A stretch of 64,000 bases of DNA from Phoebastria nigripes (Eukaryota > Chordata > Aves > Procellariiformes > Diomedeidae). Under the pieces are notes generated by a model. That model saw only the letters and a list, made by a program, of their open reading frames with translations. It did not search any database and was not told where the DNA came from. This document shows, piece by piece, positions 40,301 through 53,796 of the stretch (positions are counted from its first letter, which is position 1; the number at the start of each line of letters is the position of its first letter). The stretch lies in contig JAYKAV010002419.1 in NCBI GenBank assembly GCA_035582835.1, positions 367,188 to 431,187 on the forward strand. Direction: 5' to 3'. The translations under genes and the position numbers were made by a program.

Positions 40301-43239
40301 TACCAGAAAGCCACCGGGAAGGGATATCCCATCGCATAGCAACATGCCAGAGGCATTCAGAGGAAAGCATGCAGAGCTGCCTGACAAACGCTGGAGGAAA
40401 AGATGCTGAATGCAGCCATTTGGGGAGGACATGTGCCCCAGATTTCCATGGCTTTGGAACACTGGTGTTACTTGGGTCAATACAAAACACTCAGTGCCTA
40501 TCAGCCAGAGCAGCTCTTTTGAGGAAGACAACAGCAGCAGAGTCCTCCCAAGGCTGGGAAGATTTTTTTAATGTGCAGGAGCAACAGAGATACTGAATTG
40601 CAAAGCCTGTTACTAGGTGACACACCAAGTCCTGACAAACTGTACTGGGCGGTGTTTTGATATGTTGGTCTATGCAGCAAACTCTGCGCCAAAAATCCAC
40701 CTTCCACCATCTCCATCCTCTGCTTCCTTGGATGGCTGAGAAACAGGGCCTCCAGAGCACATANGCAGAGAGAAATCTTCTGAAGACCAACAGGTTAAGG
40801 ACTCAGAACCTCCTGGCCCTGTTAGTATTTTCTGTAGGAAATGGAGAAAAAACCTGAAAACTGCGAAGGTGTTTTCTCCAAAATTATTTCCACCTCCTGC
40901 TAGCGAACAGGACAATAGACTGAAGGACGTGCAGCAAAAACAAAACCCGGAAACTTGCCCAAAAGCCAGGGAAATAATTTGGGAAATTAATTTGCCCCAG
41001 TAAAAAGCTGGTTCACAGCACTTCATATATCTTTTTGGAGCATGGAAACACTCAGAGAACAAGCATCTCCATTCTCCATGCAAGACAGTCCTTTGCTTAA
41101 GCACTTCAGCTCTCAGCCAGAAGAAACAGGTTTTATTTGCTTTTTAAGCAGTTTAAAACCAAAAACTCATTGGGATAATGGGGCAAAGCTTCTGCATGGT
41201 TTATGGATCCCACTTGGTCCTGAAGACACAGTGTCTTTCTCACTAGCCCTCACATCTCAGTGCAACCAGGTAAAAGGAAGAATATCAGCATGAGATCTCA
41301 GACCCTGTGGCCACCAGAGAGCTGCTGGGCTTGCTCTAGCTTCAGTAATGCTCAGAGGACCCCTACAATGGCAAAGGCCCACTGCGACACCGGACAGTCT
41401 CACTGGGGAATAAGTCCGGTCCAGATACCTGTGAACTTGGGCCACGCTACAGAAATTCTCAGGTGACTTCTTAAACCAACTTTACAGTCCCTTACTGGCA
41501 TAGGAATAGTGGAATGAATGCAGGATCTATAGCAACAAGACAACTATAGCAGAAATAGATATGCTGTATTAAAGGTAAGAAATGATCAAAGGGGAAGATT
41601 TGAGTTTACTGTTCACCTCCATCTTAGCTATAAGAAAAAGCACAGTATAAAGTACAAAATATTGTCAATTATTACAATACTTCACATTTTAACCTGAAAG
41701 TGTGCTGACAAAACAAACCAAATCCCTGGTGCTTGCTGAACTTTCCCTCAAAGAGGAAGGCAGGAGCTTGCCACTGTGCCTCAGGTCATGCCCACCAGCC
41801 CTNCATCATGCCCCTGGCAAGGGCTGGCAGACAGCTGTCCTACACAGAGCAAAACCCTCCACACCTTGTCTTTGACAAGCTACGTGTTCACTGAAAGCTT
41901 CCACAAATACTGAAATACATCACAATACCAGCCAACAAGACAGGACTGTACCCAGGTCAGGGCTCCTAGCTGTATCACTTGCCATTCAGGACCTCTTTTC
42001 TCTCCTCGCCCCTGCTGACCCAGCGGAGCCACGCTCAGCTCAGGCAGAGATGCTGTAGCAGGGCACGTTACTGCAGTACTTTTCGCTGGTGTAAGAGGAG
42101 GACTTTGTATCATGGCTGATTACTACCCACGTATAAGCCTTCTTTTGTGCCTGTGAGTTACCATTGTGTGCTGCCGTGCTAATGGTCTGTTCACAGGATC
42201 AGTGTTTTTGGAGCACTGCAAGTACAGTGTCAAGTGCAAGTGCCCAACACATCGTAAGAATCATCCTCAGAACAGCTTACGGGGTCGTGCCTGGCAGCTG
42301 TGACTTCAGATGACCAGAAGGCATGGAAAAATGTCAGACAGACGGTAACCGCGGCGCAGAGCTACAGAAACGCACAGACAGCTTTAAGATAAGATCCGAA
42401 GGGGATGTCTGACTTCTGCTTTGAAATTCCCCAGCGCTTGGGCCTAATATGCTCAAGATAGTGTTTGACAAAGCAAAGACCTGTTACTTTTGTTATCACA
42501 AAATACACTGCTCTGAGATGATAGGAGTCAGTTTCACTTTCTTCAGGAGCATAAAAGATTTCACATGCAAATTCTGGTATTTGACATTAAAATTAAATTT
42601 GGAGACAGTGACACGAGGAAAAGATTTTCTGAAATTAGCATGAATAATACTCCCAACCGCATGCTACTTAGAAAATTAGCAAACCCAAAATTTCAGGCTA
42701 GGTAGAAGAGTGGTTTGCAGTATAGAATTTAGATCACTCGTTATTGTTATTATTCAGCCAGACCTGATCTGCTCACTTTCAATATCTGAGGTCTCCTGAG
42801 AGCTCTCTAGGACTCTCCCTCGACTAGTCTATCTTTACATGAATTTGAGAGGCTTCAAGGTGTCGATGAATTGTTTCCTTATTAGAAGTGAAGACCTCTG
42901 CTGACAGGACTTGGTTCTGAGGAAGTAACTAGGGAAAAGGAGCTGTCAAGCAAAGGGTTTGCAAGGGAAATTCCACTACCTACTTCCCAGCAGCAGCCTC
43001 TCTTTGTTGTCCAGAGCAACTTAACCAAGACCTAAAATTTCAGGTGGTTTCTATTCCTTCTAGCACACCAGATCCCTCAACATTTAGGGATCCAAAAGTG
43101 AGGAGCCTTCTCAGGCAGAGCTACTGTATGTACAAGCAGGAGACAAACGTTATCCTTTGGGCATTACTGTGAATTTTATGTTGGTCCTGATCCTTCTCCA
43201 GCTGAAACGAGCATGTACTTTGCACCCAGGTAAGCGGGA
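37397..43239. other. Non-coding sequence, no gene recognised
   Basis: Nothing coding is supported. It holds a small minisatellite near 38.8 kb. A cluster of isolated N bases lies between about 39810 and 40220, including 39813, 39864, 39988, 40150 and 40214. Open frames stay below 145 codons and overlap on both strands. Confidence 0.6.
38791..38846 (+). repeat. Small imperfect minisatellite, ~19-base unit
   Basis: About three imperfect copies of a unit like ACTGGTGTGCATCAAGTGT. The first two start at 38791 and 38810, and a shifted third keeps TGTGCATCAAGTTT. Confidence 0.65.
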
Positions 43240-43640
43240 GCAGGCTCACGCCGTAAGCCGGGATGGTAAGCGTTACTCCGGAGGACTGCACCGCCGCCGG
43301 ATTAACGAGGCTGCCGGGATTAAGCAGGGAGCTGCCGCCCCCCCCCGCCCCGCCGGCCGCGGTCCGGCCCCGCATCCCGCATCCCGCATCCCGCCCCGGG
43401 GCGGCGGGCCGGGCGGCGCGGAGCCGAGAGAGGGCGCTGGCGCCTCAGCCGGCGGCGGAGCGCGGGGCTCCCCCGGGCGGGCAGCGGAGCGGCTCTGCCT
43501 GCCCCGGGCCCCGCGCTACCGGCTCACCCAGCCACCCGGGGAGAAAGCACCCACGGCAACTGCGGGGGGCTAAGGAGCGGGCACGCGCTTGGAAGCATCT
43601 TGCCTGCTCCCGCTCTGAAAGATGCCCGAGGTCAGGTGTG
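43240..43640. promoter_or_regulatory. CpG island, candidate promoter
   Basis: A sharply bounded block of very high GC content is dense in CpG (GCCGCCGCCGG, GGCCGCGGTCC, GGGCCGGGCGGCGCGGAGC). It stands alone in otherwise AT-richer DNA. It contains GC-box-like cores, a C9 run and three GCATCCC repeats at about 43374-43395. Vertebrate CpG islands of this density usually mark a transcription start. Direction is unresolved. On the plus strand a good donor (CCCAG followed by GTAAGC) sits just outside at 43229/43230. On the minus strand a good donor (GGCTGG followed by GTGAGCC) sits at 43528/43527. No first coding exon can be named on either strand. Confidence 0.65.
43374..43395 (+). repeat. (GCATCCC)3 repeat within the CpG island
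   Basis: Three near-perfect tandem copies of a 7-base unit followed by CCGGGGCGG. Slippage-prone and possibly length-variable. Confidence 0.85.
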
Positions 43641-44249
43641 ATCACAGCTCCTGGGTTTTAGGTGGAGAGCGAGATCCTTGTGGAAATAGCTAGTGATGGG
43701 AAAGTGGAAGTCAGAGAAGTAGCTTTGCTTTTTTAAAAAATAACTACATACACAAACGTCTTTCAGGGCTTTGAAGGGCTAAATTCTCATAGGAAACTGC
43801 ACATATTGTAAAAAAATTAAGTAAACATCCAAGATGTATAGGAAAAGGCAACAAAAAAGCAATTTTCAAAGCACAGTAGTTCGCCATTTGTTTACATCTA
43901 GTCTGGAGACACTGAAAACAGCTTCAGAAAAAATTCTTCTTTTGCCTGATGTGCTCTCCTGAAACTGGAAAGCTGTCAGCCAGCCCTGCCTGCCTAAAGC
44001 CTCGCCCTTCAGCCAAGTGGATTCAGANAAGGCAGCTCCACTGGCAGTGCACCCCACCTCCTGCCACCACAGGTCAGGGACATCAGGTCCAAAACAGTGC
44101 TCCTATTGACATGAAATCCATACGGAGACAAGGAAGACTCCGCAAAAGTAGAGATTTCTAAGCCACCTTGCAGAGTTTATGGAAGATTCACCTTTTCTAT
44201 TGGGTTGGTCTCTTCAGTTTCACATGAAGCAAATTCAACTAGTTTTTAC

Positions 44250-45840
44250 TTCATATAGTCCTGAAAAGCATTCCTCCTCTCTTGCCCAAACAATTACCCT
44301 AGAGTTTCCTTGAGTATAGCTAAAAACCTGATTTTATAAAGTCCTGCAAGCTAAAGAGAAGTCTGGTCCCCATACACTAACATTACTTCTTCTTAATATT
44401 TCATTTGAAAAGCATTGTTTATTCCGCTCTGTTGCCTATTTTGCAATTAGGGGTTCTCCTGAATGTAGGTCACAGAGGCAAGACTATATCTCATATTAGC
44501 AAATACTGCAGAGCTGAACCGAGGGCTGATTTCAGTAGCCTGTAATAGTTATTTCTAAATTTTTCCAACAAACATCTTTAGACCACAGCCTAAACAAAAT
44601 GTTGTGATGGCTTCCGAGTAATTTTGGCCTGAAATATATTGCTGATGTGGTGTCCAGAGCAGGGTCAGGTTTATAACTCAGTTTCAAAAATAGAGGTTAA
44701 GGCTTCTGTCCCCAAAACAGAAGCTGCAGGACCAAAAGCATTGAATGGTGTTGAATATCCCCCAAGGCGAGCCTAGGTGCCTGCAGTCTCACTCGTCTTC
44801 TGACTTTCCAGCCCAAGACATATTCCTAGGCTTATTCCAGATCAGGGGCAGAGCTAGAGTTTTGTTGAGGAGAATCAGGACCATTACCAAATTTTATACG
44901 TCCCACTGGAAAAAGAGGAGGACTGGTGTCAGTAGACTTTCCCTCAAATTTGGCCTGAAACACATTTCTACTTCATTATCTACATTAGCATGAGGGTTCC
45001 CAGAAACAGAGGCTGCAAGAGGCATGATCAGCTTGAGAGTTATCAGTAGATTCAAACATCCTGTGCTTAATTTTGGCCTCAGCAGTACTCCTCATCTACC
45101 AGGGTGAGACTCAGGTTCCCTGTAGTGTGTTACAGACAAGCTGCACTTCTGAAATTATTCCTAAGCTTCGCACGCCCTGAAGAGGTAACCTTGGAGAAAC
45201 AACAGCCAACTCCACGTATCAGTGGCTTCTACTGAGTACAGATACTTTCCCGGCCTGTGGGCCTGCTGTGGTTAGATAGAAGTTGAAAGGATCATATGAA
45301 GCTGAAGATGGCCTTCAGCAGCCTAAAATACTTTCCACTTAATTTTGGCCTGAAATGGGCTCCTATCTGTTGTCAGTCTCCCAGATTCACACCTCCTGAA
45401 TACATGCAGCAGAACCATGATTATTACTCCAAGACCTCAGAAGCAAGCTAAATTTTCCAGGAAAGACGGGCTCCTAATCCACAGCCTACACAAGGGTTAA
45501 GTTGAGCAGAAAAGTACAGAACTCAAATTATGAAATAATTTTGCCAGTCTAGAAGATTGGCTTATGGCCATCACTTGCAAATTCAAAGGACTTCTTAACC
45601 ATGGTCTGAAGCAAGTTCCCAGGGTGCTATTCAGAGGTGTAGGACTAGGGGTCTCCAGAAGAGAAGCTGCACAGCCAGGATTACTACACCNTATTGGAAA
45701 ATCTGGGAGAGTTAAATTGATATGGGCACACGGAGACTCTGCAGTCTTTCTCTTAACTTTGGAGAGAAGGGCCTTTTGCTCTGTTGTCCAGACTGAAAGG
45801 CTAAGTAGGGTCAGAAGGCAGAGTCAGGACTACAAGTAGG
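44250..45840 (+). repeat. Decayed tandem-repeat field, unit ~120-190 bases
   Basis: A recurring motif is visible by eye. TTTTGGCCTGAAAT followed by a short CTCCTATCTG-like stretch occurs, with changes, near 44620, 44948, 45070, 45341, 45594 and 45752. A weaker copy lies near 44260 (TCCTGAAAAGCATTCCTCC) and a partial one near 44815. A second part of the unit, like CCAGAAACAGAAGCTGCAGGACC, follows several copies, near 44713, 45000, 45130 and 45657. Spacing between front motifs is irregular (about 120 to 330 bases), consistent with an ancient array that has lost or gained sequence between units. No family is recognised and no long frame is open through it. It begins about 600 bases from the CpG island. 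Confidence 0.5.
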
Positions 45841-46611
45841 TTTTTACACTTTCTGTAGGGAGAGTGGAGGGCTGCCCCTCTGGATGTAATTAAACACCCT
45901 CCCTGTTCCTAGTTGGCCTAACCCGGAGCCAGTGCTTCATGCTGGCTCAGCCATCTCTAGGCTGGAGGGTGCAGAAGCAGGAGGGTTTCACTGTAGGCTC
46001 CTGGGAAGATCTCAGGGCTTGGTGACAATTGACAGGAATAAACATCTATTGCTGCTTCTTAGCCTTGGGGCAGGGGGACCTTGTGACAGCAAGACCACAG
46101 GGCAGAATTAAGACCATTTCCACAACAGTGGGCCTTGCCATTGTCTTACNCCATTGTCACTCATTATCCCAGCTATGGAGGACCCAAAGATGAAGCAGTG
46201 CTTTCAAGGCCAGGTTGCCCCCAATATTACAGCCAACTTTTACTCCAACCTTAACCACAGACCATACCCAGCCAGACTATACAAAACTCAGTCAATCTCT
46301 GCTGGTAGCAGAGTTTATTATAGCAGTGCAGGCTCAGCAAGATAACTGCAGAGGAAGGGAGGATGTAAAGAGGTTTGATCTGGAGAGTAGAAAAGTACCA
46401 GTGAGGGGGAAAAAGCCAGGGAGGCAATGAGCTCAGTATTTCCCAGGCATTATCAGCAGGCCTAGACACCACCAGTAGAAATGAAAAGGAAAGTAAGATT
46501 TGGTCAAGGACATGTGTGAAGGGGAAGCCTGATGGATAAGAGGACTGAAAGGAACAGAAAAAGCAGGAGCAGGTTGATTTAAAAAAAAAAGATGTCCCTG
46601 CCCGTGGTGGT

Positions 46612-46633
46612 GGGGGGGGGGGGGGGGGGGGGG
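46612..46633 (+). repeat. Poly(G) run, 22 bases, G-quadruplex-prone
   Basis: Twenty-two consecutive G residues follow GTGGTGGT. A run this long can fold into a four-stranded G structure on its own. It is also a common sequencing trouble spot, so the exact length is uncertain. Confidence 0.9.
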
Positions 46634-48521
46634 CAAGAGGAAGGGCAAGAACCAGGACTGTATCTGTCACTCGTCTCTCCCCGCCCACTCTGAGAAGCTT
46701 CAAAAGAGATCTGGAAAGAGAGAGGAAAAAAACGACTGTCAGATATTACTGTTCCAGCCACTGAGTCATGGCAGGAAACTACTGATACTGTAAACTAGTA
46801 CTGTAAGGCTGAGACTATTTTGAGTTTTACCAAGGCTCACTGCAAAAAGAACAAATATTCAGTGGTGAGGATTTGTCCCTTTCGTGGTTCTTGGTGTTAC
46901 CGTAGAACTGTTTCACCAAGCACGTTCGAAAAAACATTGCCTTTATTTTAACACTTCAGATGAGTGCAGATGGTTCTTCTCTCCTCTCTTCCTGCATCTT
47001 TGTTTTTATTGCAACAGATGCTTATTAAGAGAAGGACGTGGAGAAAGAGTAGAAAAAGCCTCCAGTCTTCAGGGTGCTACTGGATGTTTGGGCTACTCCA
47101 ACTCCTATAATTGCTGTGCCACAGAAAAATCATTTTATTACGATCATCTTATCCTTCCATCAAATTAGTCACTGACAGTTGTCACCACCTATGTGGCCTT
47201 TTCAGACACAGTCACCATCAGTCTCGTCAGTGCAGTACATGTGCAATGGGTGGAATTACTTCCACCAGGATGGCACAGCCATCCTAATTCCCACAGCAAC
47301 ACAGCAAAGAAAAAAAGCAGGAATTTGCTGTTGTGGGGAAGGCTCAGCAGCCTCCTCCCAGCACCCTAGGAGAGCACCCTTACACTCCCTGCACTGCCCA
47401 GACCCAGCAGCCCAGACAGAAAGGCTCAGCCATGTTTTGGGGTTTTTTTATTCCCCACTAAGAGCTGACCAGTTAGACCACCACAGGATTCCCAGCTGCC
47501 AACCCAGAGGCACATGCTGGCCATCCAGGCAAATTACATTTTTCAATTGACAAGCCCTTTTGGAAAGGTAAGATGCCACCTTGCCCCAAAGTGCTGAAGA
47601 AAGGGAAACAGCAGACACTGGGGATTCAGAGATAATGGGGGAAGGAGCAATACAGCATCGGACATGGATTCTTGGGGAACTGTTAGCTGTGTCCAACTAT
47701 TTGTTAATTAAAGTTTTTAATGACCCACTTCAGTTTTGCTCCTGTTGCCTAGGCATACCCACTATGGCTTTGCAGCCACCCATCACAGTGGACACTGCCA
47801 GGAGGCTCTTGTCCCACTTCAGGGGTTAAGGCGCAATGGGATGATCGCACGCATCTGCTACAGTAACCCACTATGCAACCCACTAAGCAACTTTCCAACT
47901 TGGTCATCTTAAGCTAATTGTTTCCATAAGTCCCGAGGGTCTGTATCCAGCTCATCTGAGTCACAGCACCCAGCCTGAACCAGCCTCGGTTNAGTACAGT
48001 TCAGCAGAAGGACACGTTCTCAAGAACAGCCCAGTGCTAGTAATGCCTGCCAAATCAAGGAAGTCAGTCATACCAGGGAAAGACACTGGTGACCCTGGCA
48101 ACCTGTCCCCTTCTTCCTCCACCAAGAAAACAAAGTGAAACAGAACTTGCCACATCAGGCTGGAGGCATTTAATCCAGTGATGCATGGAACAAGGGGATG
48201 CAGGAAAGTTGTAGGGCAACATCCAGCACAATCCTATAATAAACTGGGAAGTCATGGCTGGAGGCAATACACCTCATGGCAAGCTATGGGCAAGCACAAA
48301 CACAGGCACTTGCTGTTGACAGAAGCACTGAAGAGCCTCAAGTGTGGAATCCCTCCACCTTTTCCTGACAGTAGCTTTAAAGGTTGCTTAATAGCTTTGC
48401 TGTTTTAACAAATAAAATAATTTGTGACATTACAGAAACTAGCCAGATGCTATATGCAGGGCATCACCATAACATATAGCATGGCTGAACTTCAAAACAT
48501 TCCCATCAGAGATCACTGGCC

Positions 48522-48538
48522 AAAAAAAAAAAAAAAAA
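48522..48538 (+). repeat. Poly(A) run, 17 bases
   Basis: Seventeen A residues after GATCACTGGCC, followed by TCTATTCCC. Confidence 0.9.
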
Positions 48539-51500
48539 TCTATTCCCTTCTCATCTGGGCTTCCAGGTACTGATGAATTTGATGACATGATGATGATTTC
48601 CAGCAGGGGAGCAATATTTGTCTCAGTTTCCACACCAAAAGCAGCCATGGAAAAGGGCAAAGAATATAATGACTCAGTATCACAGGGCGGAGACTAATTA
48701 GCAGCAGATCAGGAGCAAGCAGTGGTCTCTGGAAGAAGGTGCTTTCACGATCAGAGCACAATCTTACTCATTGCCTGTCTTGATCAACTGCAGAGGTTTC
48801 CATGAAACAAATGCTAAGGCTGCCTCACTGTCACAAACTGAAAAAAAACTTCGGTGGTTTTTTTTGTTTGTTTTAAAAGAAGTGCCTCTGTTTGGGACCT
48901 TCCCTATTCTTTTCTTCCAGCATGCAGCTTATCCTGGCAGGGAGGAAGCCCCCCNTAGTAACCAAAACCTCACTGTACAGCAGGAGTGCTTATCAGTCAA
49001 TGCCTCCATCAGCTTTCTCAGTTCAGTGAGGACAGATAAAAATATTAAGAATATGAAGACAGCACCATCCTTTCGCTCAATGCAAATGGGCTACAGGGTC
49101 ATTTCAGCAATTGCTTCTTTCAAGACATGCTAGTCCCCTCAGTGATTTCAGGCAACCAGTGAACTGATAGCATCTACCTTCTCACTGGGTCAAAAACGCT
49201 ACAAAAACATTTTATCTAATTAGTTATCACATTACCTCANCAGCAAGGTGAATTTTATTCCTGCTGTAACAAACCTGTCATCGCTCTGGGTTTATCAGAA
49301 AAGTACACTGACTACACTGAGAAATAATTCTTGTCTTATAAATGATGTAGCTGATTTTTCTAGGAATATATTGGGGAACGCTGGCAAAACTAAGATTTGA
49401 ATCTGAGTCTCCTAGTGCTCCTGCCTATTCTTATTGGGACTCACTGGATTGCCTCCTAGTAAATTTTTTTTCCTTCTGAAAAATCTATTGCTTACTTAAG
49501 GAAGCTTAAATGCTCAAAAGCCCAAGAATTGATTTGTTTATTTTTAACTAAAATAGCAAGTGCATTTTTCAGGAGCTGATGTATGCCCATTCATACTGAG
49601 AGAGGCTTCGGCAATTAGCATTTATCTTTAGTTTTGCAGGGCTGATGGAAGGCACCGACTTTATGAATTTTAAAGTCTCCATTCCTCAGGATAAAAGCAA
49701 AGGTGAGCAGCGAAGCAGGGCTCCTCCTGCCATACTCTGCTCTCAGCTCAGCATCCCATAAATCCTCCTCTCCTAGGCAACGAGCTGGTTGACTCTCTGT
49801 TTCCTACATTTCTTTGTTATTTTATTTCATTCTTAAGTGCATAACTGGTAATTCCATCCACCACGTTTTCTACTTTTGCAGCTTATGATTTTTTGAAGCA
49901 GCCAAATGGATTTGGGAACTTAAATCTCCCTGTAGCAGTGGTTGGGCAGGCTTTTGCCAAAATCAGCTAGGCTAGGAAAGGCATGGAAACCACTCACTCT
50001 GACACAGCGCAGCCTGGGTGACCCCCGTGAGTGCTCAGACAAGCTGAGAAGGTGTGCAGCAATCTGTGGCAGGATGGAAATAGTGGTGAGTAGGGACAGA
50101 TCCCTTAATTTGCCTTGAAAATACTATCCACGGTCAGTTAAACTTGTTTCCTGGGCAGCCTGGCCATTCATGGGAGCAGGCCCTCAATTTTATACCCCTC
50201 TGCAGCCTGGAAGGACACGTCAGCAACAGCACCTGTGAGCAGTGGCACAAGCGGGAGGCAATGGTCCCGTACNTAGGACCTGCCCCACCGAGGCAGCCCC
50301 TGTGCCCCTCCTCAGAGTGCACGACTGGCAAGAAGCACCCAAGAGCTGCCCACGCTGCGTCGTCAGATCTGTGTCCTTCAGACAGGCCTGCCAGAATTTC
50401 ACACCATGTCCAATGCTGTGCAATAACCAGACGAATGTTGTCCCCACTGGCGGCCTCAGCCTCTTGTCTGGGGCATGAAATCTGCCACCTAACTCCCAAA
50501 CATCATCTCAGCTAAAGAAGGATGCATCCCCACAATCTCAAAGCTCATTCTACTCTTGGGACAGCTGCAGAAATTACTGTGGAGAGAACCAGTACAGTAC
50601 TGAGAAACTACCACAATAAATGTGAGAGACACTTTCTCTCTCTACAGTTCACCATCAGAAACAAGGAAAGATGTAAGAGATCAAATGGCTTTCTTGGGTC
50701 TCACAGCAACCTCCCACAGCCCACCGCTGCTAGCCAAGCTGCAGCCCACGCACCTCTGAACTACTCACTGATCTGCTGCATGATAGCTCTATGAGCCTCA
50801 AACCAATGGATACGGTTGACTTACATATATAAATTTCAATTATGTATAAAAAGCCAAATTCATTACACCTTAAAGCATGGCAGTTTTAACTTAAAAGTTT
50901 TCACTACTTCTGCTTTCACTATCTTCTGCTGGCAAGACCACTGTATTTTCTTATACATGTGAGGAAATCTTCCCAAATAGTATCAGGGGGAAAAGTACAT
51001 ACATCTCTCTCTGTAGGCTGCCCAAATCACCAAGCTTGCACTGACTGATGCAGTAGCTAGGGAGTAGCTAAGAGGATTGAGCCTGTGCCTGCTCAGTGGG
51101 AGGCACAAGGATCTCCTTGCAAGGTGTCAGCATATGGCTGGGTGCTGAAGGTATCTCCGTTGTGACACCCATGGGAAACAGCTGGCAGAAACCTAGGATG
51201 AGGGTCAGTTGCGTGCATAATTTGTCCAACACAATTTAGCCACCTCTGGGCATCTGCAATGCCTGCATAGGGCTGAGACTGTGGCACAGGACATTTGGGA
51301 AACCACTGCTCCTCTGCAGCAATAGCTGGAGTTCAGGCACCACATGCATGGGCACCCCAAATGGCACTAGTCCTCTACAGTTATGCACCTGAATTGTTCC
51401 TCTGCAAACTGAACTAAAAGCAACTGGAAAAGCCAGTAACCACAAGAAATCAAGTTCTAGCTCTCCTGTCTGCACTGTTACAGTTAGAGTTTAGGGTCTG

Positions 51501-53796
51501 ACATGTGAATACCATGATCTGATAACAATTACCAGGAAAATACCAACCTAAAGGGCAGTGACACACCCTATTCACAAATGTCATGGTCATATGAGATACT
51601 AGTCAAACACATCAGCAGACTAAAAATAAACCACAATAGGATATGTTGATAAATATTTATTTCAAAACAGTATAGCCTTTTACATGACTAATGTTAATGT
51701 GATTTCAGACCGAGAAGAAAACAACCAATGTTGATTGCATGCTAACTGTGTTTGGAGGAGTGAAACAGGTAACTACCACCAACCCTGGCATTTTATTCTC
51801 CTATTAGAAAATGTTACTAGGTATATCAAACAGTCAATGCCTTTATTGTTTTTAATACACCAGTGAGTACTAGCGCAGGACACAACTGTAAGGCCCACAG
51901 GTATCATCTTGGAAGAGGAGCAGCCATTTGCAAGCAACAGGGCTCATCCTTTCAGGACTGCATGGGCTGGTTTCATGCACCAGCCAACAGAGCTTGTATC
52001 GTAGAGAGGTTAGAAAATGTCTGCCCGGACCTTTAAAAGGATTTTATTCCCAGTTAGATCACCATCAAACCATTTTCACAATAGCATCTGCCACTGAACT
52101 GTTGCTAATTAGTCAGTCCCGCCTTCAGCGAGGGAGGAAGACGTGACAGGAAAGATGGAATTCTATTAAAAAATAGCCCAAAAAGCCCCAATAAGGATTG
52201 CAGCACTTTGTGGCCTACACCATGCTTGTCACAGGGCAGGGAGAGGGAATCTGCATATCACAGCGTGTTGCAATCACTGCGGAAACGTCTTTCTCATCTT
52301 GCTTCCTCTCCACCCTTGTTCGGAGAGTTAAGGTAAGATGGCAAAGCAGCTGCAGCTTTTAGGACATCCCATCCAGGGACCCAGGACAGCAGTGGCAATG
52401 CTCCTTCAGTGTGCTCTATAGCCTCAGTTGCTCTTTGGTTGCTTTAATGTTTTCTAAGTATCACTTCTTAACTGTTGTGAGTAGCATAAAGAAAACTCAT
52501 GGAAGATTTTGAACAGTTTGGATAGTATTGTAACAGGGGTCACACAACAGACAATGCAGTCAAGGATCTACTGAAGCAAATGGTTCTGCATTGGGGGAGA
52601 GAGAGAAGAACTGGGAGAAATGACTTGTCTTGGGGAGAGGGATTCACAGCTCTACAAAAGTCTATGGAACGACTATTCTAACAGTTAAATAAAGTAAGTT
52701 TTCCATTCTGCACATCACAACCTCCAAGTGGGAAAGCAGGGCTCTTCCAGGGATGAGTTTAACAGGCTGAAAGGTCCATAGGGAGAAACACAGGAGCCCC
52801 AGGAGTGTTGGAGTCTGCATTTGGCTCTTTGATCTCACAGAGAAGTCTGGACAGATAGAGCCTGATTACCTAAGCACATGAGCAGCTTTGTTGGAATTGT
52901 TTGTCCATCATTCTCCCAAGAATATGGAGAGGGAAAGGGAGATTGCATGGTTGGGTATTTCCGCAGTTCCTCAGTGAGAACAGAAGCATATGGTCCAGGA
53001 GGCTTGGAGAGAGTTCTTTGAAAAGAGAAAGCAGTGTGTTTCAAATGAAACACCCACCACCTTCTCTAGGATGATGTACTGGCAATGCCAGAGTGCAANG
53101 GGCTGCTCTGCTGGTTCCCTGAAGACAGGAAAGCCTGGCTGTAAATGGCAGATGCTCCATCTCCTCTCTTCTACCTCTTTCCAAACAGAGCAGGCCCCAC
53201 AGCGCTGAAGGGGACTGCTGCTTGTAGCAATAACCCACACCCTATGGTAGCCTCATCTATCTGAAGATCCATGGAGTATTACTTAGGCTACATGCCCGCT
53301 ACAGCATCTGCCCACTCCTTATACTACAAGGGCATCCTAGAAACACTGAGCATACTGGTCCAAAAGTGATTTTCATTCTGTCTCAGATTGCAATGATGCC
53401 AGCACCATGTCCACCCTCCTAAATGCATTCAGCTCAGCAGTTTACCAAACACACTTGGAATCTGAAGGACCAACAGGGAAATGGGTTATCAATGCAGACA
53501 GCCTGATTTTAGCAGTCAAAGATAAAAGGAGGGTTATAGAAAGAAACTGAAACATTTCAACACACATGCTTATTCTAGTGTTTTGTCATGTATCTGCCTA
53601 AGTTGCATTAATCTGCAAATTTTCTTTACAATTGGCCACTTTCATGAAACCAAACTTGTTTCTGATGAAAAATAACGTCTACAGCCTAACACCATGTGCA
53701 TCATTCATGCAGAATGGGAAAGCATTCAGTGCAGTGGGAAAGGGTCCCCTTACAAATGCTGCAGAACCCATAAACAGATAAAAGTTACATTCAGTT

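Larger units (their letters stand above)
45841..53796. other. Non-coding sequence, no gene recognised
   Basis: About 8 kb without a supportable gene. It holds a poly(G) run at 46612-46633 and a poly(A) run at 48522-48538. The 150-codon minus-strand frame at 46251-46703 is proline-rich only because it reads through the poly(G) run, so it is discounted. No RNA gene or transposon was recognised before the CR1 copy. Confidence 0.6.

Noticed and set aside
43178..43229. Hydrophobic start MLVLILLQLKRACTLHPG ending at a good donor (CAG, GTAAGC) at the edge of the CpG island
   Set aside because: Only 17 codons, no recognised family, and it lies at the boundary of the CpG island without a clear promoter above it. 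Noted under the CpG island only as a donor.
46251..46703. 150-codon minus-strand frame with a poly-proline tract
   Set aside because: The proline run is only the translation of the poly(G) run. The rest has no recognisable protein feature.
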